DNA from: Corallococcus coralloides DSM 2259
GTDB taxonomy: Bacteria > Myxococcota > Myxococcia > Myxococcales > Myxococcaceae
Assembly (NCBI RefSeq): GCF_000255295.1
Contig: NC_017030.1
Location: 3,348,001 to 3,412,000 of the forward strand
DNA: 64,000 nucleotides
Direction of reading: 5' to 3'
How positions within the stretch are numbered: position 1 is the first letter of the stretch; each line of letters starts with the position of its first letter. Of the stretch, positions 28,832-38,776 are shown one piece after another. The notes beneath the pieces were generated by a model, which was not told the origin of the DNA, did not search any database, and saw only the letters and a list, made by a program, of their open reading frames with translations. The position numbers were made by a program, and so were the translations under genes.

Positions 28832-28927
28832 GCGGGACAAGGTGCCGCCCGCGTGCGGGCGATGCACTGACCGCTGGCGCCAGAACGGCTTGCCGCCCGC
28901 GCCAGACGGTCGCTAGCGTCCCTGCCC

Positions 28928-29953
28928 GTGGCGTCCTCCGCTCCCCCTTCGCTCTCCGCCCGCCTGGCACGGCAGGGGCTGCTCGCGGCGGCGAAGCGCG
29001 GCGTGCCCGCGGAACGGCTCTGCGAGGAGGTGGGACTGCGGTGGGCGGACCTGGGCGACCCGGAAGCGCGCATCCCCTATGCCGTGCTGGACGACATCCT
29101 GGAGCGGGCCGTGTCGCTCACCGGGGATGACAACCTGGGGCTGCACATGGCGGGCATGGACGTGATGGACGCGGATGACCCCGCGTCGCTCGTCATCCTC
29201 ACCAGCGCCAACCTCCGCGAGGCCATGGTTCGCGGCTGCCGCTACCAGCGCGTCTGGGGCGACGGCGAGCGCTTCGTCGTGGAGGACACGCCGCGCGGCG
29301 TGCGCATGCGCTTCACCCCCGTGGGGCCCTCGTGGCGACCCGCGCACCGGCACCTGGCGGAGGTGGCGCTGGTGCAGCTGGCCACGGGCATCCGCGTCTT
29401 CACTGGCGCGGACGTGCGGCCCCTGCGCGCGCGCTTCGTCCACGCGGCGCCCATGGACCTGCGCGAACACGAGGCCCTCTTCGGCTGTCCACTGGAGTTC
29501 AAAGCTCCGGCGAACGACCTGGAGTTCTCCGCCGGAGACGCGGACCGGCCCTTCGTCCACGCGGACGCGCTGCTCAACGCCGTGTTCGAGCATCACGCCC
29601 GCCGCGCCCTGGAGCGGCTGCCCGTCGCGGACACCCTGTCGGATCGCGTACGGGAACAGGTGCGGCGGACGCTGGCGGGAGGCGACTTCTCCTTCGCCGC
29701 GGTGGCGAGGGCCCTGCGCGTTCCATCCCGCACGTTGCAGCGCCAGCTGGCGGCGGAGGGCCGCACCTACGCGGGCATCGTGGAGGCGCTGCGGCGCGAG
29801 CTGTCCCAGGGCTACCTCCAGCGGCGCATGTCCATCGCGGAGGTGTCCTTCCTGCTGGGGTACGCGGATCCGGTCGCCTTCCACCGCGCTTTCAAGCGCT
29901 GGTGGGGCACGTCCCCGGAAGCCTTCCGCAAGGCCCGGGCGGCCGGGGGCTGA
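28928..29953 (+). CDS. AraC-family transcriptional regulator
   Basis: 341 residues from GTG. The N-terminal two-thirds match the arabinose-binding-like domain of OruR/ArgR-type AraC proteins (GDDNLGLHMAG, then CRYQRVWGDGERF). The C-terminal HTH_18 pair (about 245-335) ends with the typical SFLLGYADPVAFHRAFKRWWGTSPEAFR. The likely target is the divergent methyltransferase promoter, by position only. The inducer is unknown. Confidence 0.9.
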   Translation: MASSAPPSLSARLARQGLLAAAKRGVPAERLCEEVGLRWADLGDPEARIPYAVLDDILERAVSLTGDDNLGLHMAGMDVMDADDPASLVILTSANLREAMVRGCRYQRVWGDGERFVVEDTPRGVRMRFTPVGPSWRPAHRHLAEVALVQLATGIRVFTGADVRPLRARFVHAAPMDLREHEALFGCPLEFKAPANDLEFSAGDADRPFVHADALLNAVFEHHARRALERLPVADTLSDRVREQVRRTLAGGDFSFAAVARALRVPSRTLQRQLAAEGRTYAGIVEALRRELSQGYLQRRMSIAEVSFLLGYADPVAFHRAFKRWWGTSPEAFRKARAAGG

Positions 29954-30063
29954 CAGGCAAGCGGCGCCCCGAGCCCTTCCGGGAGGGTCGCCAGGCCTTC
30001 GTTGGAGAGCAGGCGTGCCTACGTTTCACCCCAGAGGGCCGGGACCCTCGGGGAGACACCACC

Positions 30064-30414
30064 ATGTGGACACGCACCTTCAACGGGCTCGTCGTGCTGG
30101 GTGTGATTGGGACCGTGAGCTTTACGGCCGGCTGCAATGAGCGCCAACAGCAGGCCGTCAACGAGAACGCCCGGCAGGTCGGGCAAGAGGTAGGCGAGGC
30201 CGCCAAGGACGTCCAGCACGGCGCCAGCCGGGCCGCGGAGAGCCTCAGCGAGTCCAGCCGCGAAGCCGCCGACGGTTTCCGGGAAGGCGTGGGCGGCTCG
30301 GGTGACTCGACCTCCGAGGAGCAGAAGGCCGACGAGCGCAGCGGGGACGGGCCGGACATCGGCCGCAACCCGGGCGTCATCCACGACGGGGAAGGGCCGC
30401 TGGAAGAACGCTGA
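30064..30414 (+). CDS. Small lipoprotein with amphipathic helix
   Basis: 116 residues. Lipobox TAGC at Cys24. Residues about 30-80 form a long amphipathic helix (NARQVGQEVGEAAKDVQHGA then AAESLSESSREAADGFREG) reminiscent of apolipoprotein-like or YtxH-type envelope proteins. The tail is acidic. GGGGAGA precedes the ATG. Its role is not known. Confidence 0.72.
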   Translation: MWTRTFNGLVVLGVIGTVSFTAGCNERQQQAVNENARQVGQEVGEAAKDVQHGASRAAESLSESSREAADGFREGVGGSGDSTSEEQKADERSGDGPDIGRNPGVIHDGEGPLEER

Positions 30415-30459
30415 AAGACGCAATGCGCCGGACACGCCGCGGCCCGGCGGTGTGTTTGA

Positions 30460-31314
30460 ATGTGGACCATGGTTGCGGCCCCAGCCCTCCGTGGTCCTCT
30501 TCAGTCCCTCCTCCGTGTGTCGTGCCTGTTGCCGTGCCTGCTGACGGTGGCGTGCGTGACGACGAGCGAGGCGACGCGCGCCCCTTCGCTGGAGGAGAAG
30601 TGCAACGGCGGGAGCGCCTGGGCCTGCGAGACCTGGGCGAAGCAGCTCCAGGTGGACAACCGGATGGAGGAGGCGGACCGGGCCTTGGGGCTCGCGTGCG
30701 CGATGGGCTCCACGTCCGCCTGCCTGTCGCAGGGCAAGGACCGGCTGTCGCGGGGCGACCTGGACGGCGCGGAGCCGCCGCTGCTCAAGGCGTATGACGA
30801 GGAGTCGGAGGAGGCCACGCTGGCGCTCGCGGACCTCGAGGCCGCGCGCGGGGACGTGGCGGGCGCGGCGCTCTTCCGTTACGAGGCGCTGTCCATCGAC
30901 AAGTCGACGACGGAGTTCGCGCTGGGTTGGCGCGTCCCGTTCGACGGCGGCATGGGCATGGCGCTGGATGTGAACGTGCAGCCCATGGGGCTCAAGGCCC
31001 GGCGGCTGACGCTGGGCGCCAACCTGGGCCTGGGCCCGAACCAGTTGTCGCTGAACGCCACCGTGGGCTACCAGCACTTCGTGACGAACTGGTTCGCGCC
31101 CTATGGGCGGGCGCTGGTGGGCCCGTACCTGGACAACTCGCCCTCTCGGCGCATCCCCATCAACGTGGGGGCCGAGCTGGGCATGAAGTTCTTCGCGGGG
31201 CCCATCGGCCACCTGGGCACCGGCTTTGGTACCTCGCTGGACGGCTCCACGTACTACTTCCTCGAAGCCGGGCTGGACTGGCTGCTGACGCTGGCGGTGC
31301 TCGCGCACCTGTGA
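30460..31314 (+). CDS. Probable lipoprotein with Sel1/TPR-like N-terminus and barrel-like C-terminus
   Basis: 284 residues. A hydrophobic start ends in LLTVAC (Cys32), a possible but non-ideal lipobox. Residues 45-120 resemble a Sel1/TPR repeat pair with ACETWAK and ACAMGSTSACLSQG. From about 150 on, alternating strands (FALGWRVPF, LTLGANLGLG, GKFVTNWFAPYGRALVG-like) suggest an outer-membrane barrel or beta-sheet domain. ATG at 30460 or 30469 could start it. I do not recognise the family. Confidence 0.65.
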   Translation: MWTMVAAPALRGPLQSLLRVSCLLPCLLTVACVTTSEATRAPSLEEKCNGGSAWACETWAKQLQVDNRMEEADRALGLACAMGSTSACLSQGKDRLSRGDLDGAEPPLLKAYDEESEEATLALADLEAARGDVAGAALFRYEALSIDKSTTEFALGWRVPFDGGMGMALDVNVQPMGLKARRLTLGANLGLGPNQLSLNATVGYQHFVTNWFAPYGRALVGPYLDNSPSRRIPINVGAELGMKFFAGPIGHLGTGFGTSLDGSTYYFLEAGLDWLLTLAVLAHL

Positions 31315-31318
31315 CGGC

Positions 31319-31954
<636 letters not shown>

Positions 31955-31964
31955 GGGTAGGTCC

Positions 31965-33131
31965 TCACATCGACCGTTCGACGAGCGCCGTCAACTCCGC
32001 GTCCGTGAGCGGAAGCGGATTGCCCTTCATGCTGCTGGCGGCGCGGGCCTTGGTGACGAGCTCCGGGATGGCAGTGTCGGTGAGGCCCATGTCGCGCAGG
32101 CCCCGGATGCGCACGGCGTGGACCAGGTCCTTCACCCAGGTGATGCCGTCCTCGGCGCGGGCGTTGGATTGGCCGGTGAGCAGCACCGCCAGCTCGCGGA
32201 AGCGGGGCAGGGCGGGGTGGTCCGGAGCGCGCGAGCGCAGCGCCTCCAGGTTCAGTTCCAGCGTGGCCCCGAGCAGCGCGGCGCACAGCGCGCCATGGGC
32301 CGCACCGAGCATCCCGCCCAAAGGTGCCGCGAAGCCATGCACCGCGCCCAGGCCTGAGTTGGCGAGGCACAGGCCGCCAAAGAGGCTGGCGATGGCCAGG
32401 TCCTCGCGCTCCGCCGGGCCGGGGCCGTGCAGCACCGCCTTGCGCAGGGAGCGAGCTGAGCGCTGCATGCCTTCGCGCGCGAGCGCATCCGTGAGCGGCT
32501 GGGCGCGGATGGACAGGAACGGTTCGATGAGCTGCGACAGCGCGTCCAGGCCGCCGGCCGCGAGCACGTCCGCGGGTGCGTGCTCCAGCAGGTCCGGATC
32601 CACCAGGGCGACGCGGGGGAGCATCATCGGGCTGCGCAGGCTGGCCTTCACGCCGGCCTCCTTCGAGCCCAGCACCGCGTTGCGAGTCACCTCCGAGCCG
32701 GTGCCCGCCGTGGTCGGCACGGCCACGAACGGCAGTGACGGCTTCGTCAGCGCCTGTCCCCGGCCGATGACCTCCAGGTAGTCCAGCGGGTCGCCCCCGT
32801 TGGCGGCGAGCGCGGCGATGGCCTTGCCCGCGTCGAGCGCGCTGCCTCCGCCGATGGCGACCACGGCGTCACAGCCTGAGTCCACGGCGGCGGCGGTGCC
32901 TTCGCGCGCGAGCTCGACGGTGGGCTCGCCCGGGACGCGGAAGGAGACGGAAGGGATGCCCAGCCGTTCGAGCCCCGCGCGGACGGGTTCGGCGCGGGTG
33001 GGGTTGGTGCCGGTGACGAGCAGGACCTTTCGCCCGCCGAGGCCTCGCACGAGGTCGGGGACTTCCTGCACGCGGCCCGGGCCGAAGAGGACGCGGGTGG
33101 CGGTGGCGAACTCGAAGGGGGCGGTGGGCAT
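31965..33131 (-). CDS. Iron-containing alcohol dehydrogenase family protein
   Basis: 388 residues. The nucleotide-binding GGGSALDAGKAIA (about 94-106) and PTTAGTGSEVTR motifs are typical of group III (FucO-like) dehydrogenases. Metal ligands by alignment to FucO are D196, H265 (AVHGFAAP) and H279 (AAHGAL), but the second ligand is Q200 in DALSQLIEP instead of His. It starts one base after the stop of the ABM gene (TGA-CATG), so the two are an operon. Substrate unknown; an aldehyde/alcohol interconversion using NAD(P)H is expected. Confidence 0.9.
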   Translation of the reverse strand: MPTAPFEFATATRVLFGPGRVQEVPDLVRGLGGRKVLLVTGTNPTRAEPVRAGLERLGIPSVSFRVPGEPTVELAREGTAAAVDSGCDAVVAIGGGSALDAGKAIAALAANGGDPLDYLEVIGRGQALTKPSLPFVAVPTTAGTGSEVTRNAVLGSKEAGVKASLRSPMMLPRVALVDPDLLEHAPADVLAAGGLDALSQLIEPFLSIRAQPLTDALAREGMQRSARSLRKAVLHGPGPAEREDLAIASLFGGLCLANSGLGAVHGFAAPLGGMLGAAHGALCAALLGATLELNLEALRSRAPDHPALPRFRELAVLLTGQSNARAEDGITWVKDLVHAVRIRGLRDMGLTDTAIPELVTKARAASSMKGNPLPLTDAELTALVERSM

Positions 33132-33132
33132 G

Positions 33133-33450
33133 TCACCAGGCCGCGTCGTCAGGGAAGCGGTTGGAGTAGCGGCGCGCGGCGCGGGGCTCGGCCATCATGG
33201 GGGTGACGGTGTCACGCCACGTGAGGTAGTGGGCGGTCTCCTTGTGCGCGGCGGGGGCTTCGGCCGTGCGGTAGGCCTCCACGAGGACGAAGCGGGTGGG
33301 GTCTTCGTTGTCCTGGCAGACATCGAAGCGGGCGATGCCGGGCTCCTTCACGCTCTCGCGGGCATTGGCGAGGGTGGCCTGGAGGAAGGCGTCGACGTGC
33401 TGGGGAAGCACGTGCACGTGGACATGGACGACGAGCAGGCTCGTGGGCAT
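33133..33450 (-). CDS. Antibiotic biosynthesis monooxygenase (ABM) domain protein
   Basis: 105 residues, a single dimeric ferredoxin-like ABM domain ([19 protein letters not shown], then [19 protein letters not shown] and FVLVEAYRT, ending with [10 protein letters not shown]). Family members include LsrG-like isomerases and small quinone monooxygenases. It is the first gene of the ABM-ADH-nth run. ATG at 33450 chosen over an in-frame ATG three codons upstream. A detoxification or small-molecule role with the ADH is inferred from position. Confidence 0.87.
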   Translation of the reverse strand: MPTSLLVVHVHVHVLPQHVDAFLQATLANARESVKEPGIARFDVCQDNEDPTRFVLVEAYRTAEAPAAHKETAHYLTWRDTVTPMMAEPRAARRYSNRFPDDAAW

Positions 33451-33537
33451 GGCACGCACGGTAGCGCGGGCGTCTCCGAGCGGAAACCGCTAGGGTTCCG
33501 GGCCGTTCACTCTCCCCAATTCGGAGCAAGACAGCGC

Positions 33538-34431
33538 ATGGTCTCGGACCTCTTTGACGCGTCCCGCTGGCAGCCGGTGGAAGGCCACAAGTTCAAGGAC
33601 ATCACGTTCCACCGCGCGGTGGATCAGGGCACGGTGCGCATCGCGTTCAACCGGCCGGAGGTGCGCAACGCGTTCCGTCCGAAGACGGTGGACGAGCTGG
33701 CCCGGGCGCTGGAGGCCACGCGCTTCATGACGGACGTGGGCGTGGTGCTGCTCACGGGCAACGGGCCGTCGCCGAAGGACGGCGGGTGGGCGTTCTGCTC
33801 GGGAGGCGACCAGCGCATCCGCGGCAAGGACGGCTACAAGTACGAGCCCGGAGAGGACGCGGCGGACCCGGCGCGGCTGGGACGGCTGCACATCCTGGAG
33901 GTCCAGCGGCAGATCCGCTTCCTGCCGAAGGTGGTCATCGCGGTGGTGCCGGGCTGGACGGCGGGTGGCGGGCACAGCCTGCACGTCGTGTGTGACATGA
34001 CCATCGCGAGCAAGGAACACGGGATGTTCAAGCAGACGGACGCGGACGTGGCCAGCTACGACGCGGGCTACGGCAGCGCGCTGCTGGCACGGCAGGTGGG
34101 GCAGAAGCGGGCGCGCGAAATCTTCTTCCTGGGCCAGGCCTACACGGCGGACGAGGCGTTCCAGATGAACGCCATCAACAAGGCCGTGCCGCACAAGGAC
34201 CTGGAGAAGGTGGCGCTGGAGTGGGCGGCGGAGATCAACACCAAGAGCCCCACGGCCATCAAGATGTTGAAGTACGCCTTCAACCTCCCGGACGACGGGC
34301 TCGTGGGCCAGCAGCTCTTCGCCGGTGAGGCCACGCGTCTGGGCTACGGCACGGAAGAGGCACAGGAAGGCCGCGACGCGTTCGTGCAGAAGCGCAAGCG
34401 CGACTTCAAGCGCTTCCCCTGGACGTACTGA
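33538..34431 (+). CDS. menB: 1,4-dihydroxy-2-naphthoyl-CoA synthase (crotonase fold)
   Basis: 297 residues. MenB closes the naphthoquinone ring in menaquinone synthesis. Motifs seen are SGGDQRIRG, PGWTAGGGHSLHVVCDMTIAS (oxyanion hole Gly-Gly) and SYDAGYGSALLARQVGQKRAREIFFLG, typical of MenB. The ATG at 33538 has GGAG upstream; no other men gene is in the window. Divergent from the ABM-ADH-nth operon. Confidence 0.95.
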   Translation: MVSDLFDASRWQPVEGHKFKDITFHRAVDQGTVRIAFNRPEVRNAFRPKTVDELARALEATRFMTDVGVVLLTGNGPSPKDGGWAFCSGGDQRIRGKDGYKYEPGEDAADPARLGRLHILEVQRQIRFLPKVVIAVVPGWTAGGGHSLHVVCDMTIASKEHGMFKQTDADVASYDAGYGSALLARQVGQKRAREIFFLGQAYTADEAFQMNAINKAVPHKDLEKVALEWAAEINTKSPTAIKMLKYAFNLPDDGLVGQQLFAGEATRLGYGTEEAQEGRDAFVQKRKRDFKRFPWTY

Positions 34432-34437
34432 AGCCGC

Positions 34438-36501
34438 CTAGATGTTGATGCGGGAGCTGACCGTCCTGACGTCCAGGCCCAGCGCCGCGAAGTCCGCGGC
34501 ATGGGCCCGGAGCAGCTCCAGCAGCCGGGGATGCACGTCTTCCTCTTCGTTGGACAGGATGAAGCCGTAGTTCGTCTTGGACAGCATCCAGGAGATCCAC
34601 AGCATCTCCGTCGCCTCATCCGGTGTCGGCGCGACGTCCAGGTCTTCCTCCGGGGACAGCGCGCCGCCCTTGCCCCAGCGCAATCCCAGACACGAGTACA
34701 GGACCTCGCCCGCGTCCTCCCACTGGAGGTTGTTCGCCCAGGCGTGCCGGAACGTCGCGAAGAAGATGACGTAGCGGCAGAGGTGCTTCAGCGCCTCCAT
34801 CTCACCGGGCTGGGGCGTCTCCGTCCGCGTCACCGCGCTCACGGCCCTGGCTGCCGGCGCCGCGACCTTCGCGTCCAGGTCCATTCGCTCCGAGCGCACG
34901 AACCACGGCGCGTCCTTGCCCGGCACCTTCGCCCGCAGATAGCGGCACACGAACGCTGGCGCTGAGTGCGCGACGAGGTCATCCGAGAACCTGCGCACCT
35001 CCTGCCATTGCGCCTCCACCGCCGCGCCGTGCTCCGCGAAGAATGCGTCGATGTGTTCCCCGAGCAGCTTCCAGAAGAGCTGGCCCGCGTGCGCGTAGCG
35101 GTGCCCCGCGCAGACTGGCGCCGCGGGCGCGAAGCCCTTCCAGTCATAGCTGCCCATCAGGTGCTCCAGCCGCTGGTGGATGCCCCCTTCCGTCAGCGCA
35201 CTGGCCCGCGTGATGTACCCCGTGGGCCCCACCAGGAACCCATTGGCGGCGTGGTTGATCAACACCACCTCGCGCAGGTGCGGCATGAGCAGCCAGCGCA
35301 AGGGATTGCGCCGCAGGTTGCGGTGCGCGGCGATGGCGTACTGCTCCACGTTGAAGTGGCACTGCCCCAGGTGATTGCCCAGCTCCACGTCCAGCGTCGC
35401 GCTCACCCGCGCCATCCGCTTCGCAGCCTCCCAGGCCGCGCCATCCGCGGGCGTGTACGTCCGCCGCGTCACCGGTGAGCCGGGCGCCGTCGCTCCGGGT
35501 TCCCGCATCCCCAGGATGATCCGCTGGGGCATCAGCTTCCCGTCCACCAGCCGCAGCCGGAGGTCCACGTCCGGCAGGCAATGCACGCCGTCCTGCTCAT
35601 AGGCATTCCACGGCAGGTACAGCCGGAAGGCCTGGTCATCCCCAGGCACCTCCGGGTCGCGGTCCAGGAGGGTGGAGAACATCCCGTTGAGCAGCCGCTC
35701 TCCGAACCACGCGTCGCTCCGAGTGGAGCCCGGGGACTCGCGCTCCATCCGGACCGTCATCGTCTCCGGGTAGTCCGCCTGGATCTTCGCGAGGCTCGGC
35801 GCCTGGCCCAGCCGGATCTGCAGCTGGTGCTGCCGCTTCACCAGCTCGATGGGCGCGACGGCCTTGAGCATCGCCAGCGCGCGTCCAGGCGCATACGCCG
35901 TGGGCGGGGTGCCTTCCTCCACCACCAGCAACCGCGCCAGTGGTGTCGACGGGTCGTATTCCCAGTAGGGCAGCCGCAGCGTCCCGAAGTCGTGCACCAG
36001 TCCAGCGTGGTCGTCCGGCCCGCGCTCCGAACCGATGCGCCGCCACGTCTCCACCACGCGGCCGTCCTGGCGGAACGTGTGCTGCGGCTCGAAGAAGCGC
36101 AGCTCCAGGTCCGGCAGGTCTCCTTCCCCCGCGTCCGCCGGGTCGTAGCGGATCTCGAACGAACCATCCGCGGCCGTGAAGCCCTCGCCCAGGAAGTCGT
36201 CCGGCGTGCCGAAGTCCCGGTCCCACAGCTCGATCTTGATGTGATGCAAGGGAATGGGTCCCTGGGGCCCGTCCTGCTCGAACATCAACCTGCCGGTGAC
36301 GACGGCGGGGAGGGCCGACGAAGCCCGGAGCGCTCGTGGCGCACGCACCTGCTTGACCAGGTTGCGGCTGACCGCCAGCCGCTCCTTCAGCCCCAGCCCC
36401 GCGTACCACCGGGCCAGCTCCTCCGCCTCCAGGAGGGGCGGTTCCACGGCCTTCGACGAGAACCCCAGCGAGGTCAACAGCCGGCGCCACGCGGTCCGCA
36501 T
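34438..36501 (-). CDS. Lipoxygenase 1, with a transthyretin-like N-terminal segment instead of PLAT
   Basis: 687 residues. Lipoxygenases add O2 to polyunsaturated fatty acids. The iron ligands are present: H377 and H382 (NHLGQCHF), H586 and N590 (FRHAWANN), and a C-terminal Ile687. RNLRRNPLRWLLMPH aligns with the conserved RxLxxxHPxxxLLxPH block. The N-terminus lacks a PLAT/LH2 domain; residues about 65-180 look like a beta-sandwich (VTGRLMFEQD, IKIELWDRDFGTPDDFLGEG) of transthyretin-like type. No signal peptide is seen. It is divergent from lipoxygenase 2, with 223 bases between. Confidence 0.88.
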   Translation of the reverse strand: MRTAWRRLLTSLGFSSKAVEPPLLEAEELARWYAGLGLKERLAVSRNLVKQVRAPRALRASSALPAVVTGRLMFEQDGPQGPIPLHHIKIELWDRDFGTPDDFLGEGFTAADGSFEIRYDPADAGEGDLPDLELRFFEPQHTFRQDGRVVETWRRIGSERGPDDHAGLVHDFGTLRLPYWEYDPSTPLARLLVVEEGTPPTAYAPGRALAMLKAVAPIELVKRQHQLQIRLGQAPSLAKIQADYPETMTVRMERESPGSTRSDAWFGERLLNGMFSTLLDRDPEVPGDDQAFRLYLPWNAYEQDGVHCLPDVDLRLRLVDGKLMPQRIILGMREPGATAPGSPVTRRTYTPADGAAWEAAKRMARVSATLDVELGNHLGQCHFNVEQYAIAAHRNLRRNPLRWLLMPHLREVVLINHAANGFLVGPTGYITRASALTEGGIHQRLEHLMGSYDWKGFAPAAPVCAGHRYAHAGQLFWKLLGEHIDAFFAEHGAAVEAQWQEVRRFSDDLVAHSAPAFVCRYLRAKVPGKDAPWFVRSERMDLDAKVAAPAARAVSAVTRTETPQPGEMEALKHLCRYVIFFATFRHAWANNLQWEDAGEVLYSCLGLRWGKGGALSPEEDLDVAPTPDEATEMLWISWMLSKTNYGFILSNEEEDVHPRLLELLRAHAADFAALGLDVRTVSSRINI

Positions 36502-36724
36502 CAGCGCCGGGCCTCAATCCCAGTGCGAGAGGCCTTGCTGGAACCACCAACCCACAGGGAACGACCGGAAGCGTGCTTCATCGCGCCGGAAGGTACCACC
36601 CTCGGGGGGATCCACGATTGGATCCAAAGCCCAAGCCTGCGATCACCTGTCCCCGCGAGCCAGGGCTTGTCCGCCGCGCCTTTCAGCGGCGTACCTTGGA
36701 TTTGACGTGCTAGTGGGGAAAGCC

Positions 36725-38755
36725 ATGACTGTCGAATACACGCTGACGATTCGCACGAGCTCGAAGCTCGGTGCCGGAACGAACGCGGCCATCTCCGTGG
36801 TCCTGGTGGGCACCAAAGGTGAGAGTCAGCCGCACCTGTTGGACAAGCGCTTCCACAACGACTTCGAGGCCGGGGCGGTGGATGCCTATCCCATCAAGGC
36901 CGAGGATCTGGGCGACCTGCTGCTCTTGCGCTTCACCAACGCGGGGGGCGGGGTGGGGGGCGACTGGTTGCTGGACTCGGTGACCGTCACCGCGACGGGG
37001 AAGCACTGGTTCTTCCCCTACTACCGCTGGGTGCTGGCCAGGACGACGGCGGACGTCCTGGAGGGCACCGCCCGGCTGCCCCAGCAGGTCCAGCACGAGC
37101 GGGAGAGGGCCGCCCGGAGCGAGCTGCTCCAGGCCCGGCAGCGCATGTATCCGTGGCGCCCCGCGGAGGCGACCGCCGGGCTGCCCGGTGCGCTCGACAT
37201 CACGGAGGCGCGCCCGCTGCCGAAGGACGAGCTCTACCGGGGGCTCGTGGATGGCAGCTACGAGGTCGTCATCGCGAAGACGCTCGCGGCCATCAAGCTG
37301 CACATGCCCGTGTTGAGCAAGGCGTGGAACGGCCTCGTCGACATCTTCGACTTCTTCAAGGGCATCGAGCTGCCCACGATCGCCCGGCGCTGGCAGGACG
37401 ACTTCGAGTTCGCCCGGCAGGCGGTGCAGGGCATCAGCCCCGTCCACATCCAGTCCATCACCGCGCTGCCGGAGGGCATGCCCGTGACGGATGACGCGCT
37501 GAAGGGGCAGCTGTCGCCGGGCATGACGCTCCAGCAGGCGCTCGCGGCCAGACGCGTGTTCCTCCTCGACTTCGAGATCCTGGGCGACGTGCCCATGTTC
37601 AAGAAGACCGACAAGGCGGGCGTCGAGGAGCGCCGGTGGGCGCCCGCGTCCAGGTGCCTGCTGTACCTGGACGACACGCAGCAGCTGCGGCCCATCGCCA
37701 TCCAGCTCGGCCGTGACCCGGAGCAGGATCCGGTGTTCACGCCCAATGACAGTCCGCACGACTGGCTGGCCGCGAAGATCTACCTGCGGTGCAGCGAGGG
37801 CAACACGCACCAGATGGTGGGCCACGCGCTGCGCACCCACTTCGTGGCGGAGCCGTTCGTCATGGCGACGATGCGCAACCTCCCGGACCCGCACCCTGTC
37901 TACAAGCTGCTGCGCCGCCACTTCCGCTACACGCTCGCCATCAACGAGGGCGCGCGGAAGGGCCTGCTCGCCGAAGGCGGCGTGTTCGACGACCTCATCG
38001 CCACCGGCGGCCCCGACCAGGGCCATGTGTTCCTGGGCAAGAAGGGGTACCGGGCCTGGACGCTCGCGGACAACAAGCCGCGGCTGGACATCGAGCGGCG
38101 TGGGGTGCTCGACCCGTCGGTGCTTCCGCACTACCCGTACCGCGACGACGCGCTGCTCCTGTGGGACGCGATCGAGGAGTACGTCGGAGGGGTGCTGGGG
38201 CACTTCTACAAGTCCGACGAGGACCTGGTGCACGACGCCGACATGCAGCGCTGGTGGAAGGACCTCACCGAGCACGGCCTGCCTGTGGACAAGCTCCCGT
38301 GCGCGGAGCTGAAGCGCGTGGCCGACCTCACGGACATCCTCACGACGGTGCTCTTCACGGTCAGCGTCCAGCACGCGGCGGTGAACTACCTTCAGTACGA
38401 GCACTACGCCTTCGTGCCCAACGCACCGCTCTGCATGCGCCAGCCTCCGCCGCGCAAGAAGGGCGTCCTGGGGGAGAAGGACATCGACGCGATGATTCCC
38501 TCCAAGACGCAGATGCTCTGGCAGGTGGCCGTGGGCCGCGCGCTGTCCAGCTTCGGGGACGACGAGGAGTACCTGCTCCACGACGGCGGCTGGCGCGAGG
38601 ACTACTTCCAGGAGCCGGAGCTCATTGCCATCCGCGACCGCTTCCACTCCCGCCTGCGCGCGCAGAGCGAGGCCGTGAAGGCACGCAACGCGAAGCTCGC
38701 GGTGCCCTACACCGTCCTGCAGGCCGACCGCATCCCCTGCGGCATCACCGTCTAG
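36725..38755 (+). CDS. Lipoxygenase 2, PLAT plus catalytic domain
   Basis: 676 residues. A PLAT/LH2-like N-terminal domain (about 1-95) precedes the lipoxygenase domain. Ligands are H367 and H372 (HALRTH), H550 and N554 (VQHAAVNYLQY). The last residue is Val676 rather than the usual Ile, which supplies the fifth iron ligand through its carboxylate. EPFVMATMRNLPDPHPVYKLL matches the core helix of animal and plant enzymes closely. Followed 21 bases later by the P450, with AGGAGA before that gene, so the two are probably one transcript: a fatty acid hydroperoxide producer and a likely consumer. Confidence 0.93.
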   Translation: MTVEYTLTIRTSSKLGAGTNAAISVVLVGTKGESQPHLLDKRFHNDFEAGAVDAYPIKAEDLGDLLLLRFTNAGGGVGGDWLLDSVTVTATGKHWFFPYYRWVLARTTADVLEGTARLPQQVQHERERAARSELLQARQRMYPWRPAEATAGLPGALDITEARPLPKDELYRGLVDGSYEVVIAKTLAAIKLHMPVLSKAWNGLVDIFDFFKGIELPTIARRWQDDFEFARQAVQGISPVHIQSITALPEGMPVTDDALKGQLSPGMTLQQALAARRVFLLDFEILGDVPMFKKTDKAGVEERRWAPASRCLLYLDDTQQLRPIAIQLGRDPEQDPVFTPNDSPHDWLAAKIYLRCSEGNTHQMVGHALRTHFVAEPFVMATMRNLPDPHPVYKLLRRHFRYTLAINEGARKGLLAEGGVFDDLIATGGPDQGHVFLGKKGYRAWTLADNKPRLDIERRGVLDPSVLPHYPYRDDALLLWDAIEEYVGGVLGHFYKSDEDLVHDADMQRWWKDLTEHGLPVDKLPCAELKRVADLTDILTTVLFTVSVQHAAVNYLQYEHYAFVPNAPLCMRQPPPRKKGVLGEKDIDAMIPSKTQMLWQVAVGRALSSFGDDEEYLLHDGGWREDYFQEPELIAIRDRFHSRLRAQSEAVKARNAKLAVPYTVLQADRIPCGITV

Positions 38756-38776
38756 CGCCGTCAGGAGACATCACCC

